NCBI GenBank assembly: GCA_964544605.1 | Contig: CAZJBX010000011.1 | Span: 1 to 64,000 of the forward strand | Reading direction: 5' to 3' | DNA: 64,000 nt | Source: JAMIFN01 sp964544605 | Lineage (GTDB): Bacteria; Pseudomonadota; Gammaproteobacteria; Burkholderiales; Burkholderiaceae_C | Notes under the pieces: model-generated | What the model was told of the DNA's origin: nothing | Database searches by the model: none | What the model saw: the letters and a program-made list of their open reading frames with translations, nothing else | Made by a program: the position numbers and the translations under genes | Part shown: one piece after another, positions 17,895 through 26,536 of the stretch | Position numbering within the stretch: position 1 is the stretch's first letter | Layout: every line of letters starts with the position of its first letter

Positions 17895-19307
17895 TCACAG
17901 CGTGCCGTAACTGTGCAAGCCGCTCAAAAACATATTCACGCCCAAAAAGGCAAAAGTGGTGATGGCCAAACCGACCAAAGCCCACCATGCAGCCACCACG
18001 CCGCGCATCCCCTTCATCAGGCGCAAATGCAGCCAAGCGGCGTAATTCAGCCACACAATCAAGGCCCAGGTCTCTTTCGGGTCCCAGCTCCAATAGCCAC
18101 CCCACGCCTCAGCCGCCCAAAATGCGCCCAACACCGTGGCAATGGTGAAGAAGGCAAAGCCGATGGTGATGGCCTTGTACATCACGCCATCAAGCACCTC
18201 TAAGCTGGGCAAGCTGGCCGCAATGCGGCGGCGGCCCGCAATCATGCCGCCCACCAATAAAGCGGCCACACCAAAGTAAACCGCCCAATAGCTTGAAATC
18301 GCCTCCACTGGGTTCTCTCGAAACACCAGCGGCTCAAGGCAGAGCGCCACGCCAATCAAAAATAGCGGTGCCAGCTCATACCACTTGGCTTGCTCGGCCT
18401 TGGCCTTGAGCAAATAGGCAAACGCCACCATCGCCGCCAGCGAGAAAGTGCCGTAGCCGACAAAGTTGGCTGGCACATGCAGCTTCATCCACCAGCTTTG
18501 CAAAGCAGGCACCAGTGGCTGAATCTCTTGCGCGCCCCGCGCAAACGAATACCACAGCAAAAAACCCACGGCGGCATTCACCACCAACAGCACAAAAGCG
18601 CCCAAGCTGTAGCTGCGCTCGCCCTTTTCGTCGGTATAAAGGCCCTCAAAATACAAATAAAACAAAGCCGTGAACCAGCAGAACATGACGAAAACCTCGT
18701 ACAAATTCGACACGGGCACATGGCCCACATCGCTGCCAATCAGGTAGCTCTCATACCAGCGCATCAGGCTGCCCACCACGGCCATCAGCACCGCCGCCCA
18801 AGTCAGGCGCAAGCCACTCTCGCCAAACAGCCGCTTCAAACTGGCCTTGCTCTCACCCGCTTGGGGCGAGCTGAAAACCGACAGCCAGTAAAAACCGCAA
18901 GCCAAGGCGAACAGCACGCACATCCACAAAATCGCCGATTGACTGGAGAGGAAATACTTCAGGCCAAACACCTGCTCGGCCCGCAGCAAGTCGCCTTGAT
19001 ACAAGCCAATGCCAGCCAAGCTCAAGCCCGCGCTCACCGCCATCAAACCCTGCAAAGGCCGCCAAAACCAGCCCAAAGCAATGAGAGTAGGCACAGTGCC
19101 AATGAGAATGCCCTTCTCATACACATCCATAAAATCATGGAAGCGCTGCCACACAAACAGCCCACCCAAGACCAAGGCCAAGGCAAACAGCCAATCTGAC
19201 CACCGGCGCTGCGTGAAATAAGCCAGCCAACCGCCTGAAGCTTGCAAGGTTTCCGTGCGCACAGCCGCTGGCTGGCGTGATGAAGGAGAGGAAGTGGGAG
19301 TACTCAT
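17895..19307 (-). CDS. ccsB: Cytochrome c biogenesis protein CcsB (CcsA family, system II)
   Basis: A 470-residue inner-membrane protein with multiple hydrophobic helices. The tryptophan-rich haem-handling WWD motif is at about 402-414 (WGGYWSWDPKETW). This is the CcsA/ResC-type half of the system II machinery, which exports haem and ligates it to apocytochromes c; Burkholderiales annotations call it CcsB. The ResB partner normally lies directly upstream, but the next gene here is a divergent amino acid permease, so ResB must be elsewhere. The length, with an N-terminal extension, is usual for betaproteobacteria. Confidence 0.94.
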   Translation of the reverse strand: MSTPTSSPSSRQPAAVRTETLQASGGWLAYFTQRRWSDWLFALALVLGGLFVWQRFHDFMDVYEKGILIGTVPTLIALGWFWRPLQGLMAVSAGLSLAGIGLYQGDLLRAEQVFGLKYFLSSQSAILWMCVLFALACGFYWLSVFSSPQAGESKASLKRLFGESGLRLTWAAVLMAVVGSLMRWYESYLIGSDVGHVPVSNLYEVFVMFCWFTALFYLYFEGLYTDEKGERSYSLGAFVLLVVNAAVGFLLWYSFARGAQEIQPLVPALQSWWMKLHVPANFVGYGTFSLAAMVAFAYLLKAKAEQAKWYELAPLFLIGVALCLEPLVFRENPVEAISSYWAVYFGVAALLVGGMIAGRRRIAASLPSLEVLDGVMYKAITIGFAFFTIATVLGAFWAAEAWGGYWSWDPKETWALIVWLNYAAWLHLRLMKGMRGVVAAWWALVGLAITTFAFLGVNMFLSGLHSYGTL

Positions 19308-19420
19308 AGGGGGCGATTATCGCAGCCCCAAGCGTCCGCACGGACACCAAGGTTTTGTCCCACCGCCACGGCCCCCGCGCCTTGTCTATACTGCCAGCGT
19401 TACATTTGCGCCCCCCAACC

Positions 19421-20782
19421 ATGCCCCAATCTGCTGCAACACCCCATTTGGCCCGTGGCCTGAAAAACCGCCACATCCAGCTCATTGCCCTTGGCGGTGC
19501 GATAGGCGCTGGCCTGTTTCTCGGCACCAAAGACGCCATCCAACTGGCAGGGCCATCCATCTTATTGGCCTACTTCATCGGCAGCAGCATCATCTATATG
19601 GTCATGCGTATGCTCGGCGAAATGGTCACGCAAGAACCCATCGCAGGCTCCTTCAGCGCCTTTGCGCACAAATACTGGGGGCCGTTTGCGGGCTTTGTCT
19701 CTGGCTGGAACTACTGGATTTTGTACATCTTGGTCAGCATCGCCGAGCTCTCTGCCGTCGGCCATTACATGCAATTTTGGTACCCTGAACTGCCGCTGTG
19801 GATACCCGTCTTGGCCGCTTGGGTCTTGGTCACCGCCATCAACCTCTTTCAAGTCGCCCTTTATGGCGAGTTTGAATTCTGGCTCGCCATCATCAAAATC
19901 GTCGCCATCATCGCCATGATTGCCCTGGGCGCTTGGTTGCTGCTCTTTGTACCGCACGACCCCCTCACCACAGGTCTGGCCAACTTCTGGCAACACGGCG
20001 GCTTCACACCCAATGGCTGGCACGGCCTCATGCTCTCCATGGTCATCGTCATGTTCTCCTTCGGCGGTGCCGAGCTCATCGGCATCACCGCCGCCGAAGC
20101 CCAAGACCCGCAAAAAAGCATCCCCAAAGCCGTCAACCAAGTGCTCTGGCGCATCCTCATCTTCTACATCGGCGCCATCGCCGTGCTCATCATGCTCTAC
20201 CCTTGGAACAAAATTGGCGACAACGGCAGCCCCTTTGTCACCATCTTCTCTGATCTGGGCATCCCCGCCGCGCCACACATCCTCAACTTCGTCATCCTCA
20301 CCGCCGCCCTCTCGGTCTATAACAGCGGCATGTACAGCACCGGCCGTATGCTCTACAACCTCGCCGAACAAGGCAATGCGCCCCGTTTCTTCATGCGCCT
20401 GAACGCCAAGCAAATCCCTTGGACTGGCACCCTCTTTACCTCCGCCTGCATCTTCTTGGCCGTCATCCTCAACTACCTCATGCCCGAAGGCGTATTCATG
20501 CAAGTCATGGCCATCACCACCGCCGCCGTCATCCTCACCTGGGGCATCATCGTCCTCACCCACTGGCACTACCGCCGCGCCACCGCAGGCCAAAGCAAAC
20601 ACTTTGCCGCCCCCTTCTACCCCTGGGCCAACTGGCTCTGCCTCGCCTTCTTGCTCGGCCTGCTGCTGCTCATGAGCCAGCTCGACAAAACCCGCACAGG
20701 CGCATGGCTGGCCCCCATTTGGCTCTTGGCCCTCGCCCTTGGCTACGGCCTCAAACGCCTCCTCAGCCGCCGCCCTGCCTAG
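19421..20782 (+). CDS. Amino acid permease, APC superfamily (AAT family)
   Basis: A 453-residue transporter with about 12 membrane helices. The opening RGLKNRHIQLIALGGAIGAG and LFLGTKDAIQLAGPS match the AAT group (ProY, AroP, CycA, GabP), with the substrate-binding GxGLF-like loop. MLGEMVTQEPIAGSFSAFAH is another family hallmark. The substrate cannot be chosen by eye; proline or aromatic and neutral amino acids are plausible. The start MPQSAATPHL was selected because the 22 codons upstream are basic and unlike the family. It is divergent from ccsB. Confidence 0.9.
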   Translation: MPQSAATPHLARGLKNRHIQLIALGGAIGAGLFLGTKDAIQLAGPSILLAYFIGSSIIYMVMRMLGEMVTQEPIAGSFSAFAHKYWGPFAGFVSGWNYWILYILVSIAELSAVGHYMQFWYPELPLWIPVLAAWVLVTAINLFQVALYGEFEFWLAIIKIVAIIAMIALGAWLLLFVPHDPLTTGLANFWQHGGFTPNGWHGLMLSMVIVMFSFGGAELIGITAAEAQDPQKSIPKAVNQVLWRILIFYIGAIAVLIMLYPWNKIGDNGSPFVTIFSDLGIPAAPHILNFVILTAALSVYNSGMYSTGRMLYNLAEQGNAPRFFMRLNAKQIPWTGTLFTSACIFLAVILNYLMPEGVFMQVMAITTAAVILTWGIIVLTHWHYRRATAGQSKHFAAPFYPWANWLCLAFLLGLLLLMSQLDKTRTGAWLAPIWLLALALGYGLKRLLSRRPA

Positions 20783-20829
20783 CCCCAAAGCGCCCACCCC
20801 ATCCCGTCCACATGGCCTAAAAAGCAATT

Positions 20830-20858
20830 TGGACAAGCCCCGCAAAACGGTTTAGAAT
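20830..20858 (+). promoter_or_regulatory. Sigma-70 promoter of the lytic transglycosylase gene
   Basis: TGGACA (20830-20835), 17-base spacer, TAGAAT (20853-20858). Each hexamer matches consensus at five of six positions. Transcription should begin near 20865, about 260 bases before the start codon. The same two hexamers with the same spacing recur at 62258-62286. Confidence 0.72.
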
Positions 20859-20864
20859 CCGCCC

Positions 20865-21123
20865 CCAAGCAGCCTGCCCCATGCAGTATCGTGAATTATT
20901 CACGCTTTGCAGACTGCCCCAAAGAAGGTCATTTAGCAACTGCCTTCGCCTAAGTCGTTGAAGTGCGGCCTTGCACTGCCCAGCCCATCGGGGTCAAGCC
21001 AGAGCAAAGCCGTTGAAGATGATTCACCGCCCAAGTAGTGGGCCTGCGTTGCCAAGCCATCAGGCTTGAAGCCCTAACGGCGGGTCAAACGCAAGCACAC
21101 CACCCGTGGCCAAAGGTTCTTAC
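20865..21123 (+). promoter_or_regulatory. Long structured 5' leader of the lytic transglycosylase mRNA
   Basis: This gene-free stretch can fold extensively. Hairpin 1: CGTGAA/TTCACG (20890-20904), closed outside by GCAGT (20883-20887) and ACTGC (20913-20917). Hairpin 2: AGTGC/GCACT (20962-20977). A long-range helix pairs GGGTCAAGCC (20991-21000) with GGCTTGA and CCC (21063-21074), enclosing hairpin 3, GCCCA/TGGGC (21029-21043). CGTTGAAG occurs at about 20955 and 21011, and the flanking segments AGCCCATCGGGGTCAAGCC and AGCCATCAGGCTTGAAGCC are similar. This suggests two degenerate copies of one element. It does not match a riboswitch class that I recognise. Confidence 0.5.
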
Positions 21124-21813
21124 ATGCTCACGAGCAAAAAGTCTGCAACCCAGCAGCCTTCTAGGTCTTACCTTTTGCATAGCGCATCCACCCTCATCGG
21201 TAGCCTATTTCTGGTTCTCGCCAGTCCCGTCTCTCAAGCTGATGTCTTCGCTGGCAGCCACAAAACCCAGCGCCCAGCAGCCCAACATGCGCCCCAGCCC
21301 AAGCCACCCCAAATGCGCTTGAGCCGCAACCTGCGTGGCCTCGCCACCTTCAACCAAGCCCCGCAATACGCCGAGCTGCGCCGCCTCGTGCACTTTGCCG
21401 CGCAAGAACACCAAGTCGATGCCGAACTGCTGCAAGCCATCATCGCCATCGAATCCGGCTTTGACCCCCAAGCCCGCAGCCACCGTGGTGCCATCGGCCT
21501 CATGCAACTCATGCCCATCACCGCAGAACACTGGGGCGCAGCCAACCGCGACGACCCCGCATCGCTGGCCAAAGTCGCCGACCCCCGCACCAACATCCTC
21601 CTTGGCGCGCAACAACTGGCCTACCTGCAAAAAATCTACCCCAAGCGCCTTGACCTCGTCGTCGCCGCCTACAACGCTGGCGAAGGCAATGTCCGCGCCG
21701 CAGGCAACCGCATCCCGCCCTACCGCGAAACACAAAACTATGTGCGCAGCGTCCTCAGCCTCTACGCCAGCCTCAAACCCGGCGCACCCATCCCCCAACT
21801 CCAGCGCATCTAA
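21124..21813 (+). CDS. Lytic transglycosylase, SLT (family 1) domain
   Basis: A 229-residue exported murein hydrolase. A signal sequence covers about residues 1-39 (hydrophobic TLIGSLFLVLASPVSQA). A Gln/Pro/Lys-rich linker (45-65) leads to the SLT domain, with catalytic Glu110 in AIIAIESGFDPQARS, then GAIGLMQLMPITAEHWG and VVAAYNAGEGNV. These are the three standard SLT motifs. It cleaves the glycan strand between MurNAc and GlcNAc, leaving 1,6-anhydro ends. The ATG at 21124 is preferred because AAAGG lies seven bases upstream; an in-frame GTG at 21106 has no such site. It is preceded by a promoter and a long folded leader. Confidence 0.9.
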   Translation: MLTSKKSATQQPSRSYLLHSASTLIGSLFLVLASPVSQADVFAGSHKTQRPAAQHAPQPKPPQMRLSRNLRGLATFNQAPQYAELRRLVHFAAQEHQVDAELLQAIIAIESGFDPQARSHRGAIGLMQLMPITAEHWGAANRDDPASLAKVADPRTNILLGAQQLAYLQKIYPKRLDLVVAAYNAGEGNVRAAGNRIPPYRETQNYVRSVLSLYASLKPGAPIPQLQRI

Positions 21814-22036
21814 ACCGCAAACCAGCACAGCCTAGTGCCGCCCCACACCGCTTGAAACTGTGCAATATGCACGCTATTGCCCCAGGGCTAAGCCATACAA
21901 GGCCACACAGCCCTGCACACAGCCGCAGCCCAGCCAGCGCCAGCCCCTCGGCTCTTACAATGGAAGCCGTGCCACAACAGCCGCCCCCTGCGGCTGCCCT
22001 GTTGCGCTTTTCATTTACCCTAAAGGAGTTCTCACC

Positions 22037-22447
22037 ATGAGTATTTTTGGCAACATCATGAGCAAACTCGGCCTCAAGAAAAAGACCGAAGAAGCCCCCT
22101 CTATCATCTCTAGCGCCCAAGCTGCCCCCGCCGCCGAAGCCGCTCCTGCTGCCCCCGCCGCAGCCCCAGCCCCTGTCGCCATTGAAGTCGTCGATGTCGT
22201 GGGCCAACTGGAAGACAAAGCCAAAGCCCGTGGCGGCAAACTCAACTGGAAAACCTCCATCGTTGACCTGCTCACCCTGCTCGAGCTCGACAGCAGCTTG
22301 GCCAGCCGCAAAGAACTGGCCAAAGAGCTGGGCTGCCCTGAAGACAAAATCGGCGGCGACTACAGCCAAATGAACATCTGGCTGCACAAAACTGTGCTGC
22401 AAAAAATCGCTGAAAACGGCGGCAACATCCCTGCGGACCTGCACTAA
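22037..22447 (+). CDS. DUF3597 domain protein
   Basis: A 136-residue protein beginning MSIFGNIMSKLGLKKK, as in DUF3597 proteins. Residues 35-50 are an Ala/Pro linker. The conserved domain (50-136) includes DVVGQLEDKAKARGGKLNWK, SIVDLLTLLELDSSLASRKE and a C-terminal MNIWLHKTVLQKIAENGG. No catalytic motif or export signal is present, and the function is unknown. A strong ribosome site (AAAGGAG) lies before the ATG, which decides the start over a frame open 59 codons further upstream. It probably has its own promoter; a TACAAT hexamer lies at 21956-21961. Confidence 0.88.
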   Translation: MSIFGNIMSKLGLKKKTEEAPSIISSAQAAPAAEAAPAAPAAAPAPVAIEVVDVVGQLEDKAKARGGKLNWKTSIVDLLTLLELDSSLASRKELAKELGCPEDKIGGDYSQMNIWLHKTVLQKIAENGGNIPADLH

Positions 22448-22477
22448 GCCGCCAGCGGCTCCAGCCCTAGCCCGCCG

Positions 22478-22486
22478 TGCTAGAAT
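22478..22486 (+). promoter_or_regulatory. Extended -10 promoter for tRNA-Ser
   Basis: TGCTAGAAT is an extended -10 element ending 17 bases before the mature tRNA. It sits in the loop of a short inverted repeat, GCCCGCC/GGCGGGC, across 22470-22493. No -35 box is obvious, as is common for extended -10 promoters. Confidence 0.55.
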
Positions 22487-22503
22487 GGCGGGCTATCGCT
22501 TGC

Positions 22504-22594
<91 letters not shown>

Positions 22595-22606
22595 CAAGCC
22601 ACATCA

Positions 22607-22637
22607 AGCCCTTGAGCCACCTTCAAGGGCTTTTTTT
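22607..22637 (+). terminator. Rho-independent terminator after tRNA-Ser
   Basis: Perfect 9-bp stem AGCCCTTGA (22607-22615) and TCAAGGGCT (22623-22631) with a seven-base loop and six following Ts. Confidence 0.93.
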
Positions 22638-22872
22638 GGCCCTGCGACAACTGACACAGCAACTTCAGGGCTTCACCACATGACCGGCGCCATCGCCCCG
22701 CATTTAACTATGGCAGATTCGCCACAACTAGAAGCAAGGCTGACCTGAACAGCTACAGGCTCAGTGTCAAGGAGGGGGGTGCAAAATTGTGCCACGGCCA
22801 AGCTTACACGCTGGGGCGACCCAAAGCAGGGGAAAGCGGCGCAATGGCCGCTGCCCTCCCCCCCTACCACCA
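22638..22872. other. Gene-free interval between tRNA-Ser terminator and an exported orphan
   Basis: I see no coding frame with a supported start, no tRNA and no clear hairpin with a T run in these 235 bases. It is the 3' flank of two convergent units. Confidence 0.6.
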
Positions 22873-23385
22873 TCAGTTGCTGGCGTTCAATGCGCTGGCG
22901 GGCAAGACATTGATGACAGGCCGTTTGGGGTTGCAATGGATGGTGTTGATGGCTTGGGCGTTGATTTCAATTTGCACCCCAGTTTCAATTTGGCTTGAGC
23001 CGAAGCTGGGGTAGTGAAAGACCCGATACAGGCTGCCGCCATCAATGAGGTTGACGCTGTAGCGCAGCCGACCAGTGATGCGGTCTTGCTGTTGGTAGGC
23101 GCGTGAGCGTGGCACGCTGATGTGCAGGTTTTGGCGGCTGTGGCGCTCCAGTTGGTATGCGATTTGCTCGCCGTCGTCACAAAGCAGAAGTTGGCGGCCT
23201 TTGACCGTGGTGCAGCTGAGTAAGGTTTTTGCGCCTGCGCAGTGGGCTGGCAAATGTTGCCCGTAGGCGGCTTGGCTCAAGAGCAGGCAGAGGCCGAGTG
23301 TGCAACGCTTGTGGCCCAGTTTGGTGGGCCATGCCCATGCGGGCAAAAGGGACTGCGGCGCAAGAAAAGATTGGGCAACAGACAT
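22873..23385 (-). CDS. Exported protein of unknown function
   Basis: A 170-residue product not recognised. The N-terminus has a basic stretch LGHKRC followed by a hydrophobic core TLGLCLLLSQAAYG and a likely cleavage before Q43. The mature part has four or more cysteines (AHCAGAK, LLSCTTV, LLLCDDG, TIHCNPK) and a beta-rich pattern (YQLERHSRQNLHISVPRS, ITGRLRYSVNLIDGG), suggesting a disulfide-bonded periplasmic fold. AAAGGA lies upstream of the ATG. The gene is divergent from an SGNH esterase across 189 bases, so the two may share regulation, but no operator was identified. Confidence 0.65.
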   Translation of the reverse strand: MSVAQSFLAPQSLLPAWAWPTKLGHKRCTLGLCLLLSQAAYGQHLPAHCAGAKTLLSCTTVKGRQLLLCDDGEQIAYQLERHSRQNLHISVPRSRAYQQQDRITGRLRYSVNLIDGGSLYRVFHYPSFGSSQIETGVQIEINAQAINTIHCNPKRPVINVLPASALNASN

Positions 23386-23574
23386 AGGGCGGCTTTCCTT
23401 TAAAAGGAGGTGGGGGCCGCAAGTTTTGCGGCCTGCGCGGGTTCAGGAAGAAAGCGCGACAGCCTGAAACCGCCGTAAGCGATAATTTTGCGCAGGATGG
23501 GCTTTGAAAAAGCCATCGACTAACCAGTGGGTCAGTAAAATTTAACGCTTGGCGCAGTTTCCTGTACACAAGGT

Positions 23575-24966
23575 ATGAAAAGGTCAGATGAAATGGAAGA
23601 AAAAACCACAGTTGGGCGGCCTTGGGGCGGTGTGCGCGGCGCTTTGAAGTGGGCGGCGGTGGCGGCAGCTTGTGCCGTGGCCAGCGCCAGTGCGGGGGCG
23701 GCTACGCTGCTGACGGTGGCGGGCCAGCCCGCTGTGGCAGATTTGCAGTGCCCGCAGTATGTGCAGCCGAGCAGCAAGCCGAAACAGCCCAGCAGCCCTG
23801 CGCCTGACCCCATCACACGCAGCGCCGTGGCGGGTATTTTGGCCCTGCCCGATGCCGTGCCGCAGCATATGGCGCTGGGGCGCAAGGCGGCGGCGGGGCC
23901 AGCGCGCATTGGTTTTTGGGGCGATAGCCATTTGGCGGCGGCCTTTTTTACCGAGGAGATGGTGCTGGCCATGGGCTGGCAGGCGGGGCAGGTGAAGCCG
24001 AGCTTTTTGCCGCCGACCATGGGCCGCCCTGGGGTGCGCCTGCCGATTCGCAAGCATTGCAAGTCGCCCGATTGGCGTTTTGTGAGTGCCTTGGCCAGTC
24101 AAAAGGCGGGCCGCCCAACGGGGCCGGGCCTGCTGCATTTGCAGAGCAGCCAAGCGGGGGCGGAGCTGATGGTGGATTTTCGCCATGGCGGCAGTGGCCC
24201 TGCTTTGCAGAATTTGAACCTGCATGTGCAGGCGGTGGCGGCGGGCGGTTTGCGTTTGGCGCTGCGGGTGGACCAAGGGCCAGAGCAGGAGTTGCGCCTG
24301 CCCGAGGGTGAGACCGAGTTGCAGTTGCAGGCCAGCCGTGCGTTTTCGCAGTTGCAGTTGCGGGTGCTGGAGGGTGAGCTGAATTTAGAGGGCTTTGCGC
24401 CCGATTATGTGGCGGCGGCTGGGCTGGTGCTGGATGTGTTTGGCATACCCGGTGCGGTGGCACGCAGCTGGAATGCGGTGGATGCCAGCCATATGCAGCG
24501 GCGTTTGGGCGCTGCGCCCTACGATGTGGTGATGTTGGAATACGGCACGAATGAGGGCAATGACAGCCACTTTAGGGCGGCGGCTTACCGCAGCTCAATG
24601 CGCGGCACGGTGGCGGCGCTGCGGGCGAGTTTTCCGCAGGCGCAGTGTGTGCTGCTGGCCCCCACCGACCGTGGCCGCCTGCCCCAGCGCGGCCAAGCGG
24701 CCAGCACAGGCACGGCGCAGTGGCTGCATTACAGCCGTGTGCATGCCGAGATTGCGGGCATTCAGCAAGAAGTGGCGCAAGAGAACGGCTGCGCCTTTTG
24801 GGATTGGCAGGCGGCCATGGGTGGCGCGGGCGGCGCGTACAAGTGGTTTTTCAATAACCCGCAGTGGATGGCGCGGGATTTGATTCACCTCACGCCCGCA
24901 GGCTACCGCGAGAGCGCGCGCCGCTTTGTGCGCGATATGGGCCTGCGCGAGTGGCAGCGGCCTTAA
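23575..24966 (+). CDS. Exported SGNH/GDSL hydrolase (peptidoglycan O-acetylesterase-like)
   Basis: A 463-residue exported esterase. The signal region is about residues 22-43 (RGALKWAAVAAACAVASASAGA). Block I reads FWGDSHLAAAFF with nucleophile Ser118, the GDSH form rather than GDSL. Block III is YGTNEGND (323-330), giving the oxyanion Asn326. Block V is DLIHLTPAGY with Asp435 and His438. A beta-rich insert (about 165-290) lies between blocks I and III. This architecture resembles Ape1 and PatB, which remove O-acetyl groups from murein, but the substrate is inferred. Two starts are possible, 23575 and 23593; the second has AAAAGG at better spacing. The stop overlaps the convergent flavoprotein gene by four bases. 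Confidence 0.82.
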   Translation: MKRSDEMEEKTTVGRPWGGVRGALKWAAVAAACAVASASAGAATLLTVAGQPAVADLQCPQYVQPSSKPKQPSSPAPDPITRSAVAGILALPDAVPQHMALGRKAAAGPARIGFWGDSHLAAAFFTEEMVLAMGWQAGQVKPSFLPPTMGRPGVRLPIRKHCKSPDWRFVSALASQKAGRPTGPGLLHLQSSQAGAELMVDFRHGGSGPALQNLNLHVQAVAAGGLRLALRVDQGPEQELRLPEGETELQLQASRAFSQLQLRVLEGELNLEGFAPDYVAAAGLVLDVFGIPGAVARSWNAVDASHMQRRLGAAPYDVVMLEYGTNEGNDSHFRAAAYRSSMRGTVAALRASFPQAQCVLLAPTDRGRLPQRGQAASTGTAQWLHYSRVHAEIAGIQQEVAQENGCAFWDWQAAMGGAGGAYKWFFNNPQWMARDLIHLTPAGYRESARRFVRDMGLREWQRP

Positions 24967-26357
24967 AAGATTTTGCCCGGGTTGAGCAGGCCTTTGGGGT
25001 CAAAGGCTTGTTTGATGGCTTTGAATAGGGCGATTTCTTGCGCCGAGCGGCTGTAGTGCAGGTGGTCTTTTTTCAGCAGGCCCACGCCGTGCTCGGCTGA
25101 GACGGTGCCTTGGTATTTTTGCACGGTGGCAAAGACTTGTTCACTCACGCCGTGGCAACGCTGGTAGAACTCAGCCTGCGGTAAATCAGCGGGTTTGAGG
25201 ATGTTGAGGTGCAGATTGCCGTCGCCAATGTGACCGAACCAGATGATTTCAAAATCGGGGTAGTTTTGCGCCACCAGTGCAGAGATGTCTTGCAAAAAGG
25301 CTGGAATGTGGGCCACACGCACGGCGATGTCGTTTTTGTACGGGCTGTGCGGCGCAATGGTTTCAGAGATGTCCTCACGCAAGCGCCACAGGTTGCGGCG
25401 CTGCTCTTCGTTTTGGCTCATGGTGCCGTCTAGTGCCCAGCCTTGCTCCAGGCAGTGCTCAAAGGCTTGCATGGCGGCGGCCTCGGCAGCGTCGCCCACA
25501 TTGTCGAATTCAAGCAGGGCGTAAAAGGGGCTTTGCTCGGCCAGCGGGCGTTGCAGGCCGCTGTAGGCCAAGACTTTGCCCAGCGCCGCTTCTGAAAAGA
25601 ATTCAAAGGCGGTGAGTTCGACCGCGCCTTGGAAGGCGGGCAGCACTTGCATGATGGCGGCCATATCGGGCACGGCCAGTAAGATGGCGCAGAGGTTGCG
25701 CGGCGGCGTGATGAGGCCCATGGTGGCCTCCACAATGATGCCCAGCGTGCCCTCAGAGCCGACTATAAGGTGGCGCAGGTCGTAGCCAGCATTGTTCTTC
25801 AGCAGGCCTTGGTTGAGGTCAAGCAGCTCGCCCGTGCCAGTGACGACTTTGAGGCCGCGCACCCAGTCGCGCGTCATGCCCCAGCGGATGACTTTGATGC
25901 CGCCCGCATTGGTGGCGATGTTGCCGCCGATTTGGCTCGACCCTGCCGAGGCGAAATCGACAGGGTAGAACAGGCCTTGCTCTTCGGCCCAGTTTTGCAG
26001 CTCGGCAGTGAGCACGCCCGCGCCGACTTTGACGCTGCGCTCGACGGCATCAAAGCCGTGAATGTGGCGCAGGCGCTCTAGGCTGAGCACCAGCTCGCCC
26101 TGAGCGGCCACGGCCCCGCCTGAAAGCCCCGTGCGCCCGCCTGAGGGCACGATGGCGAGGTTTTCTTCATTGGCCAAGCGCACCACGGCCTGCACTTGCT
26201 CGGTATTGGCAGGCAGCACAATGGCTGCGGGCGCAGCGGCCCAGTTGCGGGTGCGGTCGGTGCCGTAGTTTTGCAGGGCATCGGCATCGGTGCGGACATG
26301 CTCCGCGCCAATCAGGTTTTGTAAACGGGCCAGCACAGCGGGGGCCAAAGTGCTCAT
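24963..26357 (-). CDS. FAD-linked 2-hydroxyacid dehydrogenase (D-2-hydroxyglutarate dehydrogenase-like)
   Basis: A 464-residue flavoprotein of the PCMH/VAO type. The N-terminal FAD domain shows AIVPSGGRTGLSGG and GGNIATNAGGIKVIRWG; the C-terminal domain has WFGHIGDGNLHLNI (metal/substrate site) and VSAEHGVGLLKK. These match GlcD and D-2-hydroxyglutarate or D-lactate dehydrogenases. It is divergent from serA. SerA reduces 2-oxoglutarate to D-2-hydroxyglutarate, and a flavin dehydrogenase must recycle it, so that substrate is the best guess. The start MSTLAPAVLA (ATG) replaces an upstream TTG five codons earlier. Electrons would pass to an ETF or the quinone pool. Confidence 0.87.
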   Translation of the reverse strand: MSTLAPAVLARLQNLIGAEHVRTDADALQNYGTDRTRNWAAAPAAIVLPANTEQVQAVVRLANEENLAIVPSGGRTGLSGGAVAAQGELVLSLERLRHIHGFDAVERSVKVGAGVLTAELQNWAEEQGLFYPVDFASAGSSQIGGNIATNAGGIKVIRWGMTRDWVRGLKVVTGTGELLDLNQGLLKNNAGYDLRHLIVGSEGTLGIIVEATMGLITPPRNLCAILLAVPDMAAIMQVLPAFQGAVELTAFEFFSEAALGKVLAYSGLQRPLAEQSPFYALLEFDNVGDAAEAAAMQAFEHCLEQGWALDGTMSQNEEQRRNLWRLREDISETIAPHSPYKNDIAVRVAHIPAFLQDISALVAQNYPDFEIIWFGHIGDGNLHLNILKPADLPQAEFYQRCHGVSEQVFATVQKYQGTVSAEHGVGLLKKDHLHYSRSAQEIALFKAIKQAFDPKGLLNPGKIF

Positions 26358-26536
26358 AGAAAAGTCTCGCAAAATCTGGGGGGCCGCTACCCTTGCAGGG
26401 CATGGGGCTAATCAAGGGGTGCTATTGTATCGATACCTGAGGAAAACCCTTGGGTAATTGGCGAAAAGCAGCAAACCCCATAGGCCCAATCGGGCCTTGG
26501 CTTTTTGCCCCAACTCAGTGATGAAAGTAGTGCTTC

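Noticed and set aside
19562..20845. Minus-strand frame of 427 codons opposite the amino acid permease
   Set aside because: It is acidic shadow coding, complementary to membrane helices of the permease.
22640..22870. Integration site next to tRNA-Ser
   Set aside because: No integrase, no duplicated tRNA 3' end and no foreign block was seen downstream.
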